NCBI RefSeq assembly: GCF_018623035.1
Contig: NZ_CP076023.1
Span: 1,984,001 to 2,048,000, forward strand
DNA length: 64,000 bases
Direction: 5' to 3'
Source of the DNA: Cellulomonas dongxiuzhuiae
GTDB taxonomy: Bacteria > Actinomycetota > Actinomycetes > Actinomycetales > Cellulomonadaceae
The position numbers and the translations under genes are program-made. The notes beneath the pieces are model-generated. The model saw only the letters and a program-made list of their open reading frames with translations. It had not been told where the DNA came from and did not search any database. This document shows positions 51,861 through 61,590 of the stretch, in pieces. Each line of letters starts with the position of its first letter. The first letter of the stretch is position 1.

Positions 51861-51889
51861 TTGCCGAGCGGCAGTCCCCTCGCTAGTTT
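51861..51889 (+). promoter_or_regulatory. Promoter of mihF
   Basis: TTGCCG (51861-51866) and TAGTTT (51884-51889) are 17 bases apart, a good housekeeping match. Transcription would begin near 51896, about 57 bases before the mihF start. Confidence 0.6.
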
Positions 51890-51952
51890 CGTCTTCAGAT
51901 CCCGCGCATCGGCGACAAGGATCTCCGGCCCAGTGACGAGAAGGTGAAGCGC

Positions 51953-52264
51953 GTGGCTCTTCCTCCGCTGACTCCCGAACAACGAGCCGCCGCGCTCGAG
52001 AAGGCTGCCGCGGCGCGGCAGGCCCGTGCCGAGGTGAAGAACCGCCTCAAGTACTCGCAGGGTTCCCTGTCCGAGGTGATCGAGCAGGGGCAGCGGGACG
52101 AGACGATCGGCAAGCTCAAGGTCGCCGCCCTGCTCGAGTCCCTTCCCGGTGTGGGGAAGGTCAAGGCCCGTGCGATCATGTCCGAGATCGGCATCTCGGA
52201 GACGCGTCGGGTGCGTGGCCTCGGCCCGCACCAGGTGAAGGCGCTCGTCGACCGGTTCGGCTGA
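51953..52264 (+). CDS. mihF: Actinobacterial integration host factor mIHF
   Basis: A 103-residue nucleoid-associated protein specific to actinobacteria, unrelated in fold to E. coli IHF. ALPPLTPEQRAAALEKAAAA is the typical N-terminal helix, and LLESLPGVGKVKARAIMSEIGI is the DNA-binding helix-two-turn-helix. GTG 51953 is preferred because homologues begin ALP-LT-EQR; GTG 51944 would add three residues. Followed by a strong hairpin. Confidence 0.94.
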   Translation: MALPPLTPEQRAAALEKAAAARQARAEVKNRLKYSQGSLSEVIEQGQRDETIGKLKVAALLESLPGVGKVKARAIMSEIGISETRRVRGLGPHQVKALVDRFG

Positions 52265-52284
52265 GCGTCCCGTGAGCCCCACGG

Positions 52285-52310
52285 CGCCCCGCCCGAGCCC
52301 GGGCGGGGCG
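52285..52310 (+). terminator. Terminator of mihF
   Basis: A perfect 11-base-pair GC stem (52285-52295 with 52300-52310) and a four-base loop, 20 bases after the mihF stop. Confidence 0.75.
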
Positions 52311-52369
52311 TCGTCGCATGTCCGGGACCGTCCGGACGTCCATCCCTGATCTGGAGCGGTGCACCACCC

Positions 52370-52939
52370 ATGACCACCACGCCGGCACGGCTCACCGTGC
52401 TCGCCGGACCGACCGCCGTGGGCAAGGGGACGGTCTCGGCCGACATCCGCGCCCGGTACCCCCAGGTCTGGCTGTCCGTCTCGATGACGACCCGCGAGCC
52501 GCGACCGGGCGAGGTGGACGGTCTGCACTACCACTTCGTGTCGCCCGAGCGCTTCGACGAGATGGTGGCGAGGGGTGAGCTGCTCGAGTGGGCGGTCGTG
52601 CACGGCCGCAACCGGTACGGCACGCCCCGCGGGCCCGTCCTCGAGCGTCTCGCCGCGGGCGAGCCGGCCCTCCTGGAGATCGACCTGCAGGGTGCGCGCC
52701 AGGTGCGCGAGTCCATGCCGGACGCGCGGTTCGTGTTCCTCGCCCCGCCGTCCTGGGACGAGCTCGTCCGGCGGCTCGTCGGCCGGGGGACCGAGGGCGA
52801 GGAGGAGCGGGAACGCCGGCTCGCCACGGCCCGGGTGGAGCTGGCCGCCGAGCCGGAGTTCGACCACGTCGTCGTGAACGACGACGTCCACCGTGCCACC
52901 GACGAGCTGGTGCGGCTCATGGGCGTCGTCGTCGCCTGA
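52370..52939 (+). CDS. gmk: Guanylate kinase
   Basis: A 189-residue kinase that converts GMP to GDP. The P-loop is GPTAVGKGT (about 12-20), with Ala-Val in place of the usual Ser-Gly. [23 protein letters not shown] is the GMP-binding segment. Next to rpoZ and coaBC, a common bacterial arrangement. Confidence 0.96.
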   Translation: MTTTPARLTVLAGPTAVGKGTVSADIRARYPQVWLSVSMTTREPRPGEVDGLHYHFVSPERFDEMVARGELLEWAVVHGRNRYGTPRGPVLERLAAGEPALLEIDLQGARQVRESMPDARFVFLAPPSWDELVRRLVGRGTEGEEERERRLATARVELAAEPEFDHVVVNDDVHRATDELVRLMGVVVA

Positions 52940-52969
52940 CCGGCGGGGCTCGGGGTCCGCGCGACCGGG

Positions 52970-52975
52970 TACGAT
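52970..52975 (+). promoter_or_regulatory. -10 element (TACGAT) of rpoZ
   Basis: TACGAT lies 105 bases before the rpoZ GTG in the 135-base gmk-rpoZ gap. No clear -35. Confidence 0.45.
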
Positions 52976-53074
52976 GGGGGTCGACTGCGCCGCTCGCCGC
53001 CCGAGCACCATCCCGGGCGATCGCCCGCGGCGCCTGCGAACCTGCACCACTCTCCGACAGGACGGGAGTCCTCC

Positions 53075-53341
53075 GTGTCCGGAACCGTTGCCGCCCCCAC
53101 GGGCATCACCGACCCGCCGATCGACCGCCTCCTCGAGCGCACCGACTCGAAGTACGCGCTCGTGCTCTTCTCCTCGAAGCGCGCCCGGCAGATCAACGCG
53201 TACTACGCCCAGCTCAACGAGGGCCTGCTCGAGTACGTCGGGCCGCTCGTCGAGACGCGCCCGCAGGAGAAGCCGCTGTCGATCGCGATGCGCGAGATCG
53301 ACGCCGGCCTCCTCACGTCGGAGCCGGTCGAGGGCGACTGA
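53075..53341 (+). CDS. rpoZ: RNA polymerase omega subunit
   Basis: An 88-residue subunit that helps assemble RNA polymerase by binding the beta-prime subunit. [25 protein letters not shown] and [14 protein letters not shown] ([13 protein letters not shown]) segments identify it. GTG 53075. Followed 10 bases later by coaBC. Confidence 0.95.
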   Translation: MSGTVAAPTGITDPPIDRLLERTDSKYALVLFSSKRARQINAYYAQLNEGLLEYVGPLVETRPQEKPLSIAMREIDAGLLTSEPVEGD

Positions 53342-53351
53342 CCCTCCCGTC

Positions 53352-54602
53352 ATGCGCATCGTCCTCGGCGTCGCGGGCGGCATCGCCGCCTACAAGGCGG
53401 TTCTCCTGCTCAGGCTCCTGCGCGAGCAGGGTCATGCCGTCCGCGTCGTCCCGACGCGCGCGTCCCTCGAGTTCGTCGGGCGCGCGACGTGGGAGGCGCT
53501 GTCGGGCGAGCCCGTGACCACCGACGTGTTCGAGGACGTGGACCAGGTGGCCCACGTCGCCGTCGGCAAGGGCGCGGAGCTCCTGGTCGTCGCGCCGGCC
53601 ACGGCCGACCTGCTGGCCCGCGCGGCCGCGGGGCGCGCGGACGACCTGCTGACCGCGACCCTGCTCGTCGCACGCTGCCCCGTGCTGCTGGCCCCCGCCA
53701 TGCACACGGAGATGTGGGACCACCCCGCCACCGTCGCCAACGTCGCGACGCTGCGCGCGCGCGGCGTGCACGTGCTGGACCCCGCCTCGGGTCGCCTGAC
53801 GGGTCAGGACTCCGGCCCCGGGCGCCTGCCCGAGCCCGAGGAGATCGCCACCGCGGCGCTCGCGCTCCTGGAGCCGGCACGCCCGGCCGACCTCTCGGGT
53901 CGGCGCGTGGTCGTGTCGGCCGGCGGGACCCGCGAGCGGCTCGACCCGGTGCGGTTCCTCGGCAACCGGTCCTCCGGCCGCCAGGGCGTCGCCCTGGCGC
54001 AGGCCGCGACCGAGCGTGGCGCCCTCGTGACGCTCGTCGCCGCGAACGTCGGCGCCGAGGTGCTCGCAGGCCTGAGCCGGGGTGTGGACGTCGTGCACGT
54101 CGAGTCCGGTGAGGACCTGCGCCACGCCGTCCGGGCGGCCGCGCGGGCCGCCGACGTCGTCGTGATGGCGGCCGCCGTCGCGGACTACCGCCCCACCACC
54201 GCGTCGGACAGCAAGGTCAAGAAGTCGGGCGGTGAGCTGAACCTGACGCTTACCGAGACGACCGACGTCCTGCGCGAGCTGGTGACGGACCCGCCGCGGC
54301 GCGGGCAGGTGGTCGTGGGGTTCGCGGCCGAGACCGGGGACTCCGAGGGCTCCGTGCTCGACCACGCGCGCGCCAAGGCGCGCCGCAAGGGTGCGGACCT
54401 GCTCGTCGTCAACCCCGTGGGCGACGGCCGGGGCTTCGGCACGTCCACCAACGAGATCACCGTGGTCGACGGTGCCGGCGACGTCGTGACGACGGCCGCG
54501 GGCACCAAGCTCGAGGTCTCGCACGCGATCTGGGACGCCGTCGTCCCGGTGCTGGACGGTCGCGCAGCGGGGACCGACGACGCGGCTAGCATGCCCGCAT
54601 GA
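53352..54602 (+). CDS. coaBC: Bifunctional CoaBC (phosphopantothenoylcysteine decarboxylase / synthetase)
   Basis: A 416-residue coenzyme A biosynthesis enzyme. The N-terminal FMN-dependent decarboxylase (CoaC, about 1-180) has [13 protein letters not shown] and [12 protein letters not shown]. The C-terminal synthetase (CoaB, about 190-400) has [22 protein letters not shown] and [13 protein letters not shown]. The start is ATG 53352. It overlaps metK by four bases. Confidence 0.95.
   Translation: MRIVLGVAGGIAAYKAVLLLRLLREQGHAVRVVPTRASLEFVGRATWEALSGEPVTTDVFEDVDQVAHVAVGKGAELLVVAPATADLLARAAAGRADDLLTATLLVARCPVLLAPAMHTEMWDHPATVANVATLRARGVHVLDPASGRLTGQDSGPGRLPEPEEIATAALALLEPARPADLSGRRVVVSAGGTRERLDPVRFLGNRSSGRQGVALAQAATERGALVTLVAANVGAEVLAGLSRGVDVVHVESGEDLRHAVRAAARAADVVVMAAAVADYRPTTASDSKVKKSGGELNLTLTETTDVLRELVTDPPRRGQVVVGFAAETGDSEGSVLDHARAKARRKGADLLVVNPVGDGRGFGTSTNEITVVDGAGDVVTTAAGTKLEVSHAIWDAVVPVLDGRAAGTDDAASMPA
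54587..54592 (+). promoter_or_regulatory. Internal -10 element (TAGCAT) of metK, leaderless spacing
   Basis: TAGCAT lies inside the end of coaBC, six bases before the metK ATG at 54599, so metK may have its own leaderless mRNA as well as read-through. Confidence 0.45.
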
Positions 54603-55798
54603 CCTCCGCGCACCTCCGCCTGTTCACCTCGGAGTCGGTGACAGAGGGGCACCCCGACAAGATCTGCGACCAGATCTCCGACGCCATCCTCGATGCCATC
54701 CTCGAGCAGGACACGACCGCCCGCGTCGCGGTGGAGACCATGGTCACCACCGGCCTCGTGCACGTGGTCGGCGAGGTGACGACGTCGGCGTACGTCGAGA
54801 TCCCCCAGATCGTGCGCGAGGTGGTGCGCGGCATCGGCTACACGTCGTCGCTCATCGGGTTCGACGGCGACTCGTGCGGCGTGTCCGTGTCGATCGGGCA
54901 GCAGTCGCCCGACATCGCCGCAGGCGTCGACAAGGCGATCGAGGCGCGTCAGGACGACCGCGACCTCGACCCGCTGGACCTCCAGGGCGCAGGCGACCAG
55001 GGACTCATGTTCGGGTACGCCAGCGACGAGACGCCCACGCTGCTGCCGCTGCCGATCTGGCTGGCCCACCGGCTCGCCGAGCGTCTCGCGCAGGTGCGCA
55101 AGGACGGCACCCTGCCGGGGCTGCGTCCCGACGGCAAGACGCAGGTGACCGTCGGCTACGACGGGGACACCCCCGTCTCGCTCGACACCGTGGTGCTGTC
55201 CACGCAGCACGAGCCGGACCTCGCCGAGTCGACGCTCGCGGCGCAGGTCGCCGAGCTCGTCGTGGCGCCGGTGCTCGCCGACGCGGGGATCGACACCTCG
55301 GCCCACCGCCTGCTGGTCAACCCCACGGGCCAGTTCGTGATCGGCGGCCCTCAGGGCGACGCCGGGCTGACGGGTCGCAAGATCATCGTCGACACGTACG
55401 GCGGCATGGCCCGCCACGGTGGCGGCGCCTTCTCCGGCAAGGACCCGTCGAAGGTGGACCGGTCGGCCGCGTACGCGATGCGCTGGGTCGCCAAGAACGT
55501 CGTGGCCGCCGGCCTGGCCCGGCGTTGCGAGGTGCAGGTCGCGTACGCGATCGGCAAGGCGCACCCGGTCGGCCTCTACGTCGAGACGTTCGGGACGGGG
55601 ACCGTGCCGGACGACCGGCTGACGCAGGCGATCAAGGACGTCTTCGACCTGCGCCCCGCGGCGATCATCCGTGACCTGGACCTGCTGCGCCCGGTGTACC
55701 GGCGCACGGCCGCCTACGGCCACTTCGGCCGCGAGCTGCCCGAGTTCACCTGGGAGCGGACCGACCGCACGGCCGACCTCCTGTCGGCCGTCGGCTGA
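54599..55798 (+). CDS. metK: S-adenosylmethionine synthetase
   Basis: A 399-residue enzyme making SAM from methionine and ATP; SAM also serves the radical SAM protein, PilD and RsmB in this window. [33 protein letters not shown] and [19 protein letters not shown] are the signatures. No SAM riboswitch precedes it. Confidence 0.98.
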   Translation: MTSAHLRLFTSESVTEGHPDKICDQISDAILDAILEQDTTARVAVETMVTTGLVHVVGEVTTSAYVEIPQIVREVVRGIGYTSSLIGFDGDSCGVSVSIGQQSPDIAAGVDKAIEARQDDRDLDPLDLQGAGDQGLMFGYASDETPTLLPLPIWLAHRLAERLAQVRKDGTLPGLRPDGKTQVTVGYDGDTPVSLDTVVLSTQHEPDLAESTLAAQVAELVVAPVLADAGIDTSAHRLLVNPTGQFVIGGPQGDAGLTGRKIIVDTYGGMARHGGGAFSGKDPSKVDRSAAYAMRWVAKNVVAAGLARRCEVQVAYAIGKAHPVGLYVETFGTGTVPDDRLTQAIKDVFDLRPAAIIRDLDLLRPVYRRTAAYGHFGRELPEFTWERTDRTADLLSAVG

Positions 55799-55883
55799 CG
55801 CCGCCCGCTCGGGTCAGGGGTGCCGCGGCGCACCCGGAGACCCGGCACCGCCGGTGTCCGCGCCGCGTGGTGGGATGGCACCC

Positions 55884-58025
55884 GTGACCGACGTCCTGCC
55901 CCCCGAGCAGCCCGCGCTGGCGGGCCTCGAGGTGCCCCGAGCGCGACGTCGACGCCTCCCGGCGCCGCCCGGTCCCGCGTCGCGGCTGCCGGTGGCGCGC
56001 GTGTGCGTCGACCTCGCGCCTCCCCATCTCGACCGACCGTTCGAGTACGTGGTTCCCGAGACGCTCGACGCGGCTGCGCAGCCGGGGGTCCGCGTCAAGG
56101 TGAGGTTCGCCGGGCAGGACGTCGACGGCTGGCTGCTGGAGCGCGTCGACCGCGCCACGCACGAGGGTCGGCTGCTGCCGTTGCGACGCATCGTGTCGCG
56201 CGAGCCTGTCGTCGCACCGCGGGTCGCGCTCCTGGCGCGCGCGGTCGCCGACCGGTGGGCCGGCACGCTGGCGGACGTGCTGCGCCTCGCCGTGCCGCCT
56301 CGGCACGCACGCGTCGAGGGCGAGGCGCGCCCCGACGCCGCACCGGACGGTGCGGCGCCCGGCACGCACGACGCACCACACGACGTCCCCGCCGTCGACG
56401 GCCCGTCCGTCGCCGTGCCGCCCGTCGCGCCCGCCTGGGAGTCGTACCGGGGCGGCCCGGCGTTCCTGCGGCACGTGGCGTCCGGCGGTGCCCCGCGCGC
56501 GGTGTGGACCGCGCTGCCCGGCACCGGCGAGCAGCGCTGGGCGGCCGCGCTCGCGCAGGCCGTCGCGACGTGCCTTCACGGTGGCCGTGGTGCACTCGTC
56601 GTGGTGCCCGACGGGCGCGACGTCGACCGCGTGTGCGCCGCGCTGCGGGAGGTCGGGCTCGCCGACGTGGCCGAGGGCGGGCCCGTCGCACGCCTCGTCG
56701 CGGACGACGGACCGGCGGCCCGCTACCGCGCGTTCCTGGCGGCGCTGCGCGGGCCGGCCCGGGTCGTGGTGGGGACCCGCGCGTCGGCGTTCGCCCCCGT
56801 CGCGGACCTCGGCCTCGCCGTGTGCTGGGACGACGGCGACCTGCAGCACGCCGAGCCGCGCGCACCGTACCCGCACGTGCGCGAGGTCCTCGCCCTGCGC
56901 TCCGAGCTCGAGGGCGCCGCGCTGCTCGTCGGTGGGCACGCACGGACCGTGGAGGCGCAGCAGCTGGTCGTCTCCGGGTGGGCGCGCGAGGTCGTCGCGG
57001 ACCGCGCGGCCGTCCGGGCGCGCACCGCGCGGGTCACGGCGCTGACGAGCGTCGAGCTGGCGCGCGAGGGCCCCGCCGCGGCGGCGCGCCTGCCCGGCCC
57101 GGCGTGGCGCGTCCTGCGTGACGCCCTGCTGGCGGGCCCCGTCCTGGTGCAGGTCCCACGCGCGGGGTACGTGCCGGTGGTGGCCTGCGTGCGCTGCCGG
57201 ACACCCGCGCGCTGCAGCACCTGCCACGGGCCCCTGGGTCTGACCCGTGGTGACGGCCCGCCGTCCTGCGGATGGTGCGGTCGGCTGGCGACCGACCGGC
57301 GGTGCGACGAGTGCGGTGCGTCCGGCCTGCGCTCCGTGCGCGTCGGGTCGGAGCGCACCGCCGAGGAGCTCGGGCGCGCTTTCCCCGGCGTCACCGTCCG
57401 GGTCTCGGGGGCACGGGCCGCCGGGGGCGTCCTCGCGGAGGTGCCGGACAGGCCTGCGCTCGTCGTCGCGACCCCGGGCGCCGAGCCCCACGCGCCGTCC
57501 GGCTACGCGGCGGCCGTGCTGCTCGACGCCGCGGTCGCCAGCGCCGGCGAGCGGCTGGGCGCCGAGGTGGACGCGCTGCGCCGCTGGCTGGGCGCTGCCG
57601 CGCTGGTCAGGCCCACCGGTGAGGGCGGCCAGGTCCTGCTCGTCGGTGACGGTGCCGCACGCCCCACGCAGGCGCTCGTCCGGTGGGACCCCGCGGGGCT
57701 GGCGGAGCGTGAGCTCGACGAGCGCAGGGGGCTACGACTGCCGCCTGCCGTGCGTGTCGCGGCGCTCACGGGCACGCGGGACGCGGTCGCGGCAGTCGTC
57801 ACGCGCGTGGACGTCCCGGTCCTGGAGGTGCTCGGACCCGTGCCGCTGCCCGTCGACGACCGGGACGGCTCGGCGCTGGAGCCCGAGGTCCGCACGCTGC
57901 TGCGGGTGCCCCCGAGCGACGGAGCGGCACTCGCGCGGGCGGTCGCGGCGTCGGTCGCGATCCGGAGCGCACGTCGCGAGGGCGGCACCGTCCGGGTCCA
58001 GGTGGACCCGGCCGACCTCCTGTGA
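55884..58025 (+). CDS. priA: Primosomal protein N' (PriA), helicase-inactive actinobacterial type
   Basis: A protein of about 713 residues for replication restart. The N-terminal DNA-binding domain has ARVCVDLAPPHLDRPFEYVVPE. The Walker A position reads PGTGEQR instead of GxTGSGKT, and the DEAH position reads WDDGD, so ATPase and helicase activity are probably lost, as described for other actinobacterial PriA proteins. The eight-Cys zinc module (about 433-475, CVRC, CSTC, CGWC, CDEC) is complete. Start GTG 55884 is preferred; ATG 55875 is possible. Confidence 0.88.
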   Translation: MTDVLPPEQPALAGLEVPRARRRRLPAPPGPASRLPVARVCVDLAPPHLDRPFEYVVPETLDAAAQPGVRVKVRFAGQDVDGWLLERVDRATHEGRLLPLRRIVSREPVVAPRVALLARAVADRWAGTLADVLRLAVPPRHARVEGEARPDAAPDGAAPGTHDAPHDVPAVDGPSVAVPPVAPAWESYRGGPAFLRHVASGGAPRAVWTALPGTGEQRWAAALAQAVATCLHGGRGALVVVPDGRDVDRVCAALREVGLADVAEGGPVARLVADDGPAARYRAFLAALRGPARVVVGTRASAFAPVADLGLAVCWDDGDLQHAEPRAPYPHVREVLALRSELEGAALLVGGHARTVEAQQLVVSGWAREVVADRAAVRARTARVTALTSVELAREGPAAAARLPGPAWRVLRDALLAGPVLVQVPRAGYVPVVACVRCRTPARCSTCHGPLGLTRGDGPPSCGWCGRLATDRRCDECGASGLRSVRVGSERTAEELGRAFPGVTVRVSGARAAGGVLAEVPDRPALVVATPGAEPHAPSGYAAAVLLDAAVASAGERLGAEVDALRRWLGAAALVRPTGEGGQVLLVGDGAARPTQALVRWDPAGLAERELDERRGLRLPPAVRVAALTGTRDAVAAVVTRVDVPVLEVLGPVPLPVDDRDGSALEPEVRTLLRVPPSDGAALARAVAASVAIRSARREGGTVRVQVDPADLL

Positions 58026-58051
58026 CAGGCAGGGGGACCGCTCGCGCGACC

Positions 58052-58057
58052 TAGGAT
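58052..58057 (+). promoter_or_regulatory. -10 element (TAGGAT) of fmt-rsmB, leaderless spacing
   Basis: TAGGAT lies seven bases before the fmt ATG at 58065. Confidence 0.5.
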
Positions 58058-58064
58058 CGAGCCC

Positions 58065-59033
58065 ATGCGTCTGCTCTTCGCGGGAAGCCCCGCGGCCGCC
58101 GTGCCCTCGCTCGAAGCCCTCCTGAGATCCCGGCACGAGGTGGTCGCCGTCCTGACGCGACCCGACGCGCGCGTCGGGCGGGGCCGGACGCTGCAGCCCT
58201 CGGCCGTCGCGGCCGTCGCACGCGACCGGGGTCTGCCCGTGCTGACCCCGACGACGCTGCGGGACCCCGCCGTGGTCGCGCAGATCACCGAGCTCGGTGT
58301 CGACGCGGCGCCCGTCGTGGCCTACGGCGTGCTCGTGCCCCGCGACCTGCTGGACGTGCCCACCCACGGGTGGGTCAACCTGCACTTCTCCGTGCTGCCC
58401 GCGTGGCGGGGCGCCGCACCCGTGCAGCACGCGCTCATGGCGGGTGACGAGGTGACCGGCGCGTCGACGTTCCGGCTCGAGGAGGGCCTGGACACCGGGC
58501 CCGTGTACGGCACGCTGACCGAGACGATCCGACCGACCGACACGTCGGGCGACCTGCTCGGCCGGTTGTCGACCGCCGGGGCCGAGCTGCTCGTGCGGAC
58601 GCTGGACGCGCTCGAGGACGGCGCCCTGGAGGCCGTCCCGCAGCCCGCGGACGGTGTGAGCCACGCGCCCAAGCTCACGACGGCGGACGCCCGTGTCCGG
58701 TGGACGCACCCGTCGCACGTCGTGGACCGCCGGATCCGCGGCTGCACGCCCGCGCCAGGCGCCTGGACCACCCTGCCGGACGGCCAGCGCCTGGTCCTGG
58801 GCCCCGTGCGGCCCGCGCCGGACGTCACGGACCTGCGGCCGGGCGAGCTGCGCGCCGACAAGCGCGAGGTGCTCGTCGGCACCGGCGCAGGAGCGGTGCG
58901 GCTCGGTGACGTCACACCCCCGGGCAAGCGGCCGATGCCCGCGGCCGACTGGGCACGCGGCGCACGTCCCGCGGCCGGGACCGTCCTGGGGCTCGACGCC
59001 GACACCGCAGCAGCGACGGCGGACGCCCGATGA
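58065..59033 (+). CDS. fmt: Methionyl-tRNA formyltransferase
   Basis: A 322-residue enzyme that formylates initiator Met-tRNA using 10-formyl-[21 protein letters not shown] opens the N-terminal Rossmann-like domain; [20 protein letters not shown] contains the catalytic Asn-His and the SLLPxWRGAAP signature. A C-terminal OB-like tRNA-binding domain follows from about 205. It overlaps rsmB by four bases. Confidence 0.96.
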   Translation: MRLLFAGSPAAAVPSLEALLRSRHEVVAVLTRPDARVGRGRTLQPSAVAAVARDRGLPVLTPTTLRDPAVVAQITELGVDAAPVVAYGVLVPRDLLDVPTHGWVNLHFSVLPAWRGAAPVQHALMAGDEVTGASTFRLEEGLDTGPVYGTLTETIRPTDTSGDLLGRLSTAGAELLVRTLDALEDGALEAVPQPADGVSHAPKLTTADARVRWTHPSHVVDRRIRGCTPAPGAWTTLPDGQRLVLGPVRPAPDVTDLRPGELRADKREVLVGTGAGAVRLGDVTPPGKRPMPAADWARGARPAAGTVLGLDADTAAATADAR

Positions 59034-60565
59034 GCGGCGACGAGCGGCGGGGTCGGGACGACCGCGCGCAGGACGCCCGCCGGGACGCCCGCGGACGCCA
59101 GCGCGGCGAGGCGCGCGCCCAGGGCCGTGCCGGACGCACGACGGCCGCACCTGCGAGCCGCGCGCGTGCGGGCGACGCCGCGCGTGGTGCCGCGTACGAC
59201 ACGCTGCGCGCCGTCGAGGGTTCCGACGCGTACGCGAACCTCGTGCTGCCGCCGCTGCTCCGCGAGCGCCGCATCGCCGGGCGCGACGCGGGCTTCGCCA
59301 CCGAGCTGGCCTACGGGACGCTGCGCCTGCAGGGCCGCTACGACGCGGTCCTCGCCCAGGCGTCGTCCCGCCCGCTCGACCAGGTGGACCGTCCCGTGCT
59401 CGACGTCCTGAGGCTCGGCGCCCACCAGCTGCTCGGCATGCGGGTCGCCCCGCACGCCGCGGTCTCCGAGACGGTCGGGCTCGCCCGCGAGCGCGTGGGC
59501 GCCGGCGCGGCGCAGTTCGTCAACGCGGTGCTGCGTCGGGTGGCGGAGCACCCGCTGGAGGTGTGGCTCACGCGCATCGCGGACGCGGCCGACCCGGGCG
59601 GCGAGGACGCGGTGGCGCGGCTCGCGGTCGTGGAGAGCCATCCGGCGTGGGTCGTGCGGGCGATGCGCGAGTCCCTCGTGGGGTCCGGACGGTCGGCCGA
59701 CGAGCTGGGGGCGCTGCTGGCGGCGGACAACCTGGCGCCGCGGGTGACGCTCGTGGCGCGTCCCGGCCTGGTGTCGGTGGACGACGTCGCGGAGCAGACG
59801 GGCGCGCAGCCGGCCGGGCTGGCCCCCACCGCGCTGGTCATGTCGGGCGGCGACCCGGGGGACGTGCCGGCGGTGCGGGCGGGTCTGGCCGGCGTGCAGG
59901 ACGAGGGGTCGCAGCTGGTGACGCTCGCGCTGGTGGCGGCGCCCGTGGCGGGGGCGGACGAGCGGTGGCTCGACCTGTGCGCGGGGCCGGGCGGCAAGGC
60001 GGCGCTGCTGGGCGCGCTGGCGGCGCAGCGGGGTGCGCGGCTCGTGGCGAACGAGGTGCAGCCCCATCGGGTGCGGCTGGTCGAGCAGGCCCTGCGTGCG
60101 GTGCCGAGCGACGCGGTCGAGGAGGTGCGCACGGGTGACGGGCGTCGCGTGGGGGAGCAGGAGCCCGCGTCGTACGACCGTGTGCTGGTGGACGCCCCGT
60201 GCACGGGGCTGGGTGCGCTGCGGCGACGTCCGGAGTCCCGCTGGCGGCGGACGCCGGCGGACCTGGCGACGCTGAGCGCGCTGCAGCGTGAGCTCCTGGC
60301 GTCGGCGATCGCGGCGGTGCGACCCGGGGGAGTGGTGGCGTACGTCACGTGCTCGCCGCACCTGGCGGAGACGCAGCTGGTCGTGCTGGACGCGGTGCGG
60401 GCGGCGGCGCGTGCGGGTACGGCGGTGGAGGTGCTGGACGCGGCGCCCGTCGTGGCGCAGGTCGCGCCCGCGTGGGAGCCGGTGGCGGGTCGCCAGGACG
60501 TGCAGCTGTGGCCGCACGTGCACGGCACGGACGCGATGCACCTGACGCTCCTGCGTCGGGTGTGA
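59030..60565 (+). CDS. rsmB: 16S rRNA m5C967 methyltransferase RsmB
   Basis: A 511-residue RNA cytosine methyltransferase. The first 50 residues are an Arg/Ala-rich tail. A NusB-like RNA-binding domain (about 52-180) precedes the SAM-binding domain, with [14 protein letters not shown] as motif I. Cys391 (DAPCTG) and Cys441 (VTCSPH) are the two catalytic cysteines. The fmt-rsmB order is conserved in many bacteria. Confidence 0.94.
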   Translation: MSGDERRGRDDRAQDARRDARGRQRGEARAQGRAGRTTAAPASRARAGDAARGAAYDTLRAVEGSDAYANLVLPPLLRERRIAGRDAGFATELAYGTLRLQGRYDAVLAQASSRPLDQVDRPVLDVLRLGAHQLLGMRVAPHAAVSETVGLARERVGAGAAQFVNAVLRRVAEHPLEVWLTRIADAADPGGEDAVARLAVVESHPAWVVRAMRESLVGSGRSADELGALLAADNLAPRVTLVARPGLVSVDDVAEQTGAQPAGLAPTALVMSGGDPGDVPAVRAGLAGVQDEGSQLVTLALVAAPVAGADERWLDLCAGPGGKAALLGALAAQRGARLVANEVQPHRVRLVEQALRAVPSDAVEEVRTGDGRRVGEQEPASYDRVLVDAPCTGLGALRRRPESRWRRTPADLATLSALQRELLASAIAAVRPGGVVAYVTCSPHLAETQLVVLDAVRAAARAGTAVEVLDAAPVVAQVAPAWEPVAGRQDVQLWPHVHGTDAMHLTLLRRV

Positions 60566-60619
60566 GGTCCGGTGGGACGGCGCGCGGCCGCGGGCGCGCG
60601 GTCCCGGGTGCCGGCTGGG

Positions 60620-60625
60620 TAGCGT
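60620..60625 (+). promoter_or_regulatory. -10 element (TAGCGT) of rpe, leaderless spacing
   Basis: TAGCGT lies six bases before the rpe GTG at 60632. Confidence 0.5.
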
Positions 60626-60631
60626 GGGTCC

Positions 60632-61303
60632 GTGGCCCCCGTGCTGATCAACCCGAGCATCCTGTCCGCCGACTTCGCGAACCTCGAGCGTGACCTGCAG
60701 CTGATCGCCTCGGCGGACTACGCGCACGTGGACGTCATGGACCACCACTTCGTGCCGAACCTGACCATCGGCCTGCCGGTGGTGCGTCGCCTCGCCGAGG
60801 TGAGCCCGGTGCCCCTGGACGTGCACCTGATGATCGAGGACGCGGACCGGTGGGCGCCGCAGTACGCCGAGGCGGGCGCGGCCTCGGTGACGTTCCACGC
60901 CGAGGCGGCGCAGGCGCCGGTGCGCCTGGCGCGCGAGCTGCGCGCCGGCGGTGTGCGCGCGGCGGTCGCGCTGCGCCCGGCGACGCCCGTCGAGCCGTTC
61001 CTCGACCTGCTGGCGGAGGTCGACATGGTCCTGGTGATGACCGTCGAGCCGGGCTTCGGAGGTCAGGCGTTCATCGAGGGGACGCTGGCCAAGGTCCGGC
61101 GGACGCGTGCCGCGATCGACGCGGCCAGGGCCGCCACCTGGGTGCAGGTGGACGGGGGCGTGTCGCGCGACACGATCGGGCGCATCGCGCGGGCGGGGGC
61201 GAACGTGTTCGTCGCGGGGTCCGCGGTGTACGGCGCGCAGGACGTGGCCGGGGAGATCGCGGCGCTCCGGCGCCTCGCGGAGCACCCGGTCGTCGAGGTC
61301 TGA
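60632..61303 (+). CDS. rpe: Ribulose-phosphate 3-epimerase
   Basis: A 223-residue TIM-barrel enzyme that interconverts ribulose 5-phosphate and xylulose 5-phosphate. [39 protein letters not shown] and [11 protein letters not shown] are the family motifs. MDHHFVPN replaces the usual MDGHFVPN, an actinobacterial variation. Its substrate ribulose 5-phosphate also feeds the RibB step of the next operon. Confidence 0.96.
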   Translation: MAPVLINPSILSADFANLERDLQLIASADYAHVDVMDHHFVPNLTIGLPVVRRLAEVSPVPLDVHLMIEDADRWAPQYAEAGAASVTFHAEAAQAPVRLARELRAGGVRAAVALRPATPVEPFLDLLAEVDMVLVMTVEPGFGGQAFIEGTLAKVRRTRAAIDAARAATWVQVDGGVSRDTIGRIARAGANVFVAGSAVYGAQDVAGEIAALRRLAEHPVVEV

Positions 61304-61373
61304 GCCACGTCGCGCGGGTGGACGTCGCACGGTCAGGAATGCGGGCTGTGGCATCATCGTTGACGAACACACA

Positions 61374-61499
61374 CGTGCTCCGGGGTCGGTGAAAGTCCGA
61401 GCCGGCGGTGACAGTCCGCGACCCGTGAGCCCCGCGAGGGGCGAGCGGTTGACCTGGTGGAACTCCAGGACCGACGGTGAAAGTCCGGATGGGAGGAGA
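61374..61499 (+). promoter_or_regulatory. FMN riboswitch (RFN element) upstream of ribD
   Basis: The conserved RFN blocks appear in order: GCTCCGGGGTCGGTGAAAGT, CCGGCGGTGACAGTCC, GACCTGGTGGAACTCCAGG, CCGACGGTGAAAGTC and GGATGGGAGGAG. FMN binding would lower expression of the rib operon. After it, GGTGCGCC (61509-61516) and GGCGCGCC (61520-61527) form a hairpin that could serve in the expression platform. The ribD start lies about 90 bases beyond the aptamer. Confidence 0.95.
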
Positions 61500-61590
61500 C
61501 GCGTGCGCGGTGCGCCCCAGGCGCGCCGTGCCGGTGCGGCATGCCGCCCGAGCGACCCCGGAGCCTTCGAGGCGACGGAGGTGCAGGGTG

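Noticed and set aside
54540..54598. SAM riboswitch before metK
   Set aside because: metK overlaps coaBC by four bases, leaving no room for an untranslated aptamer, and no SAM motif is seen.
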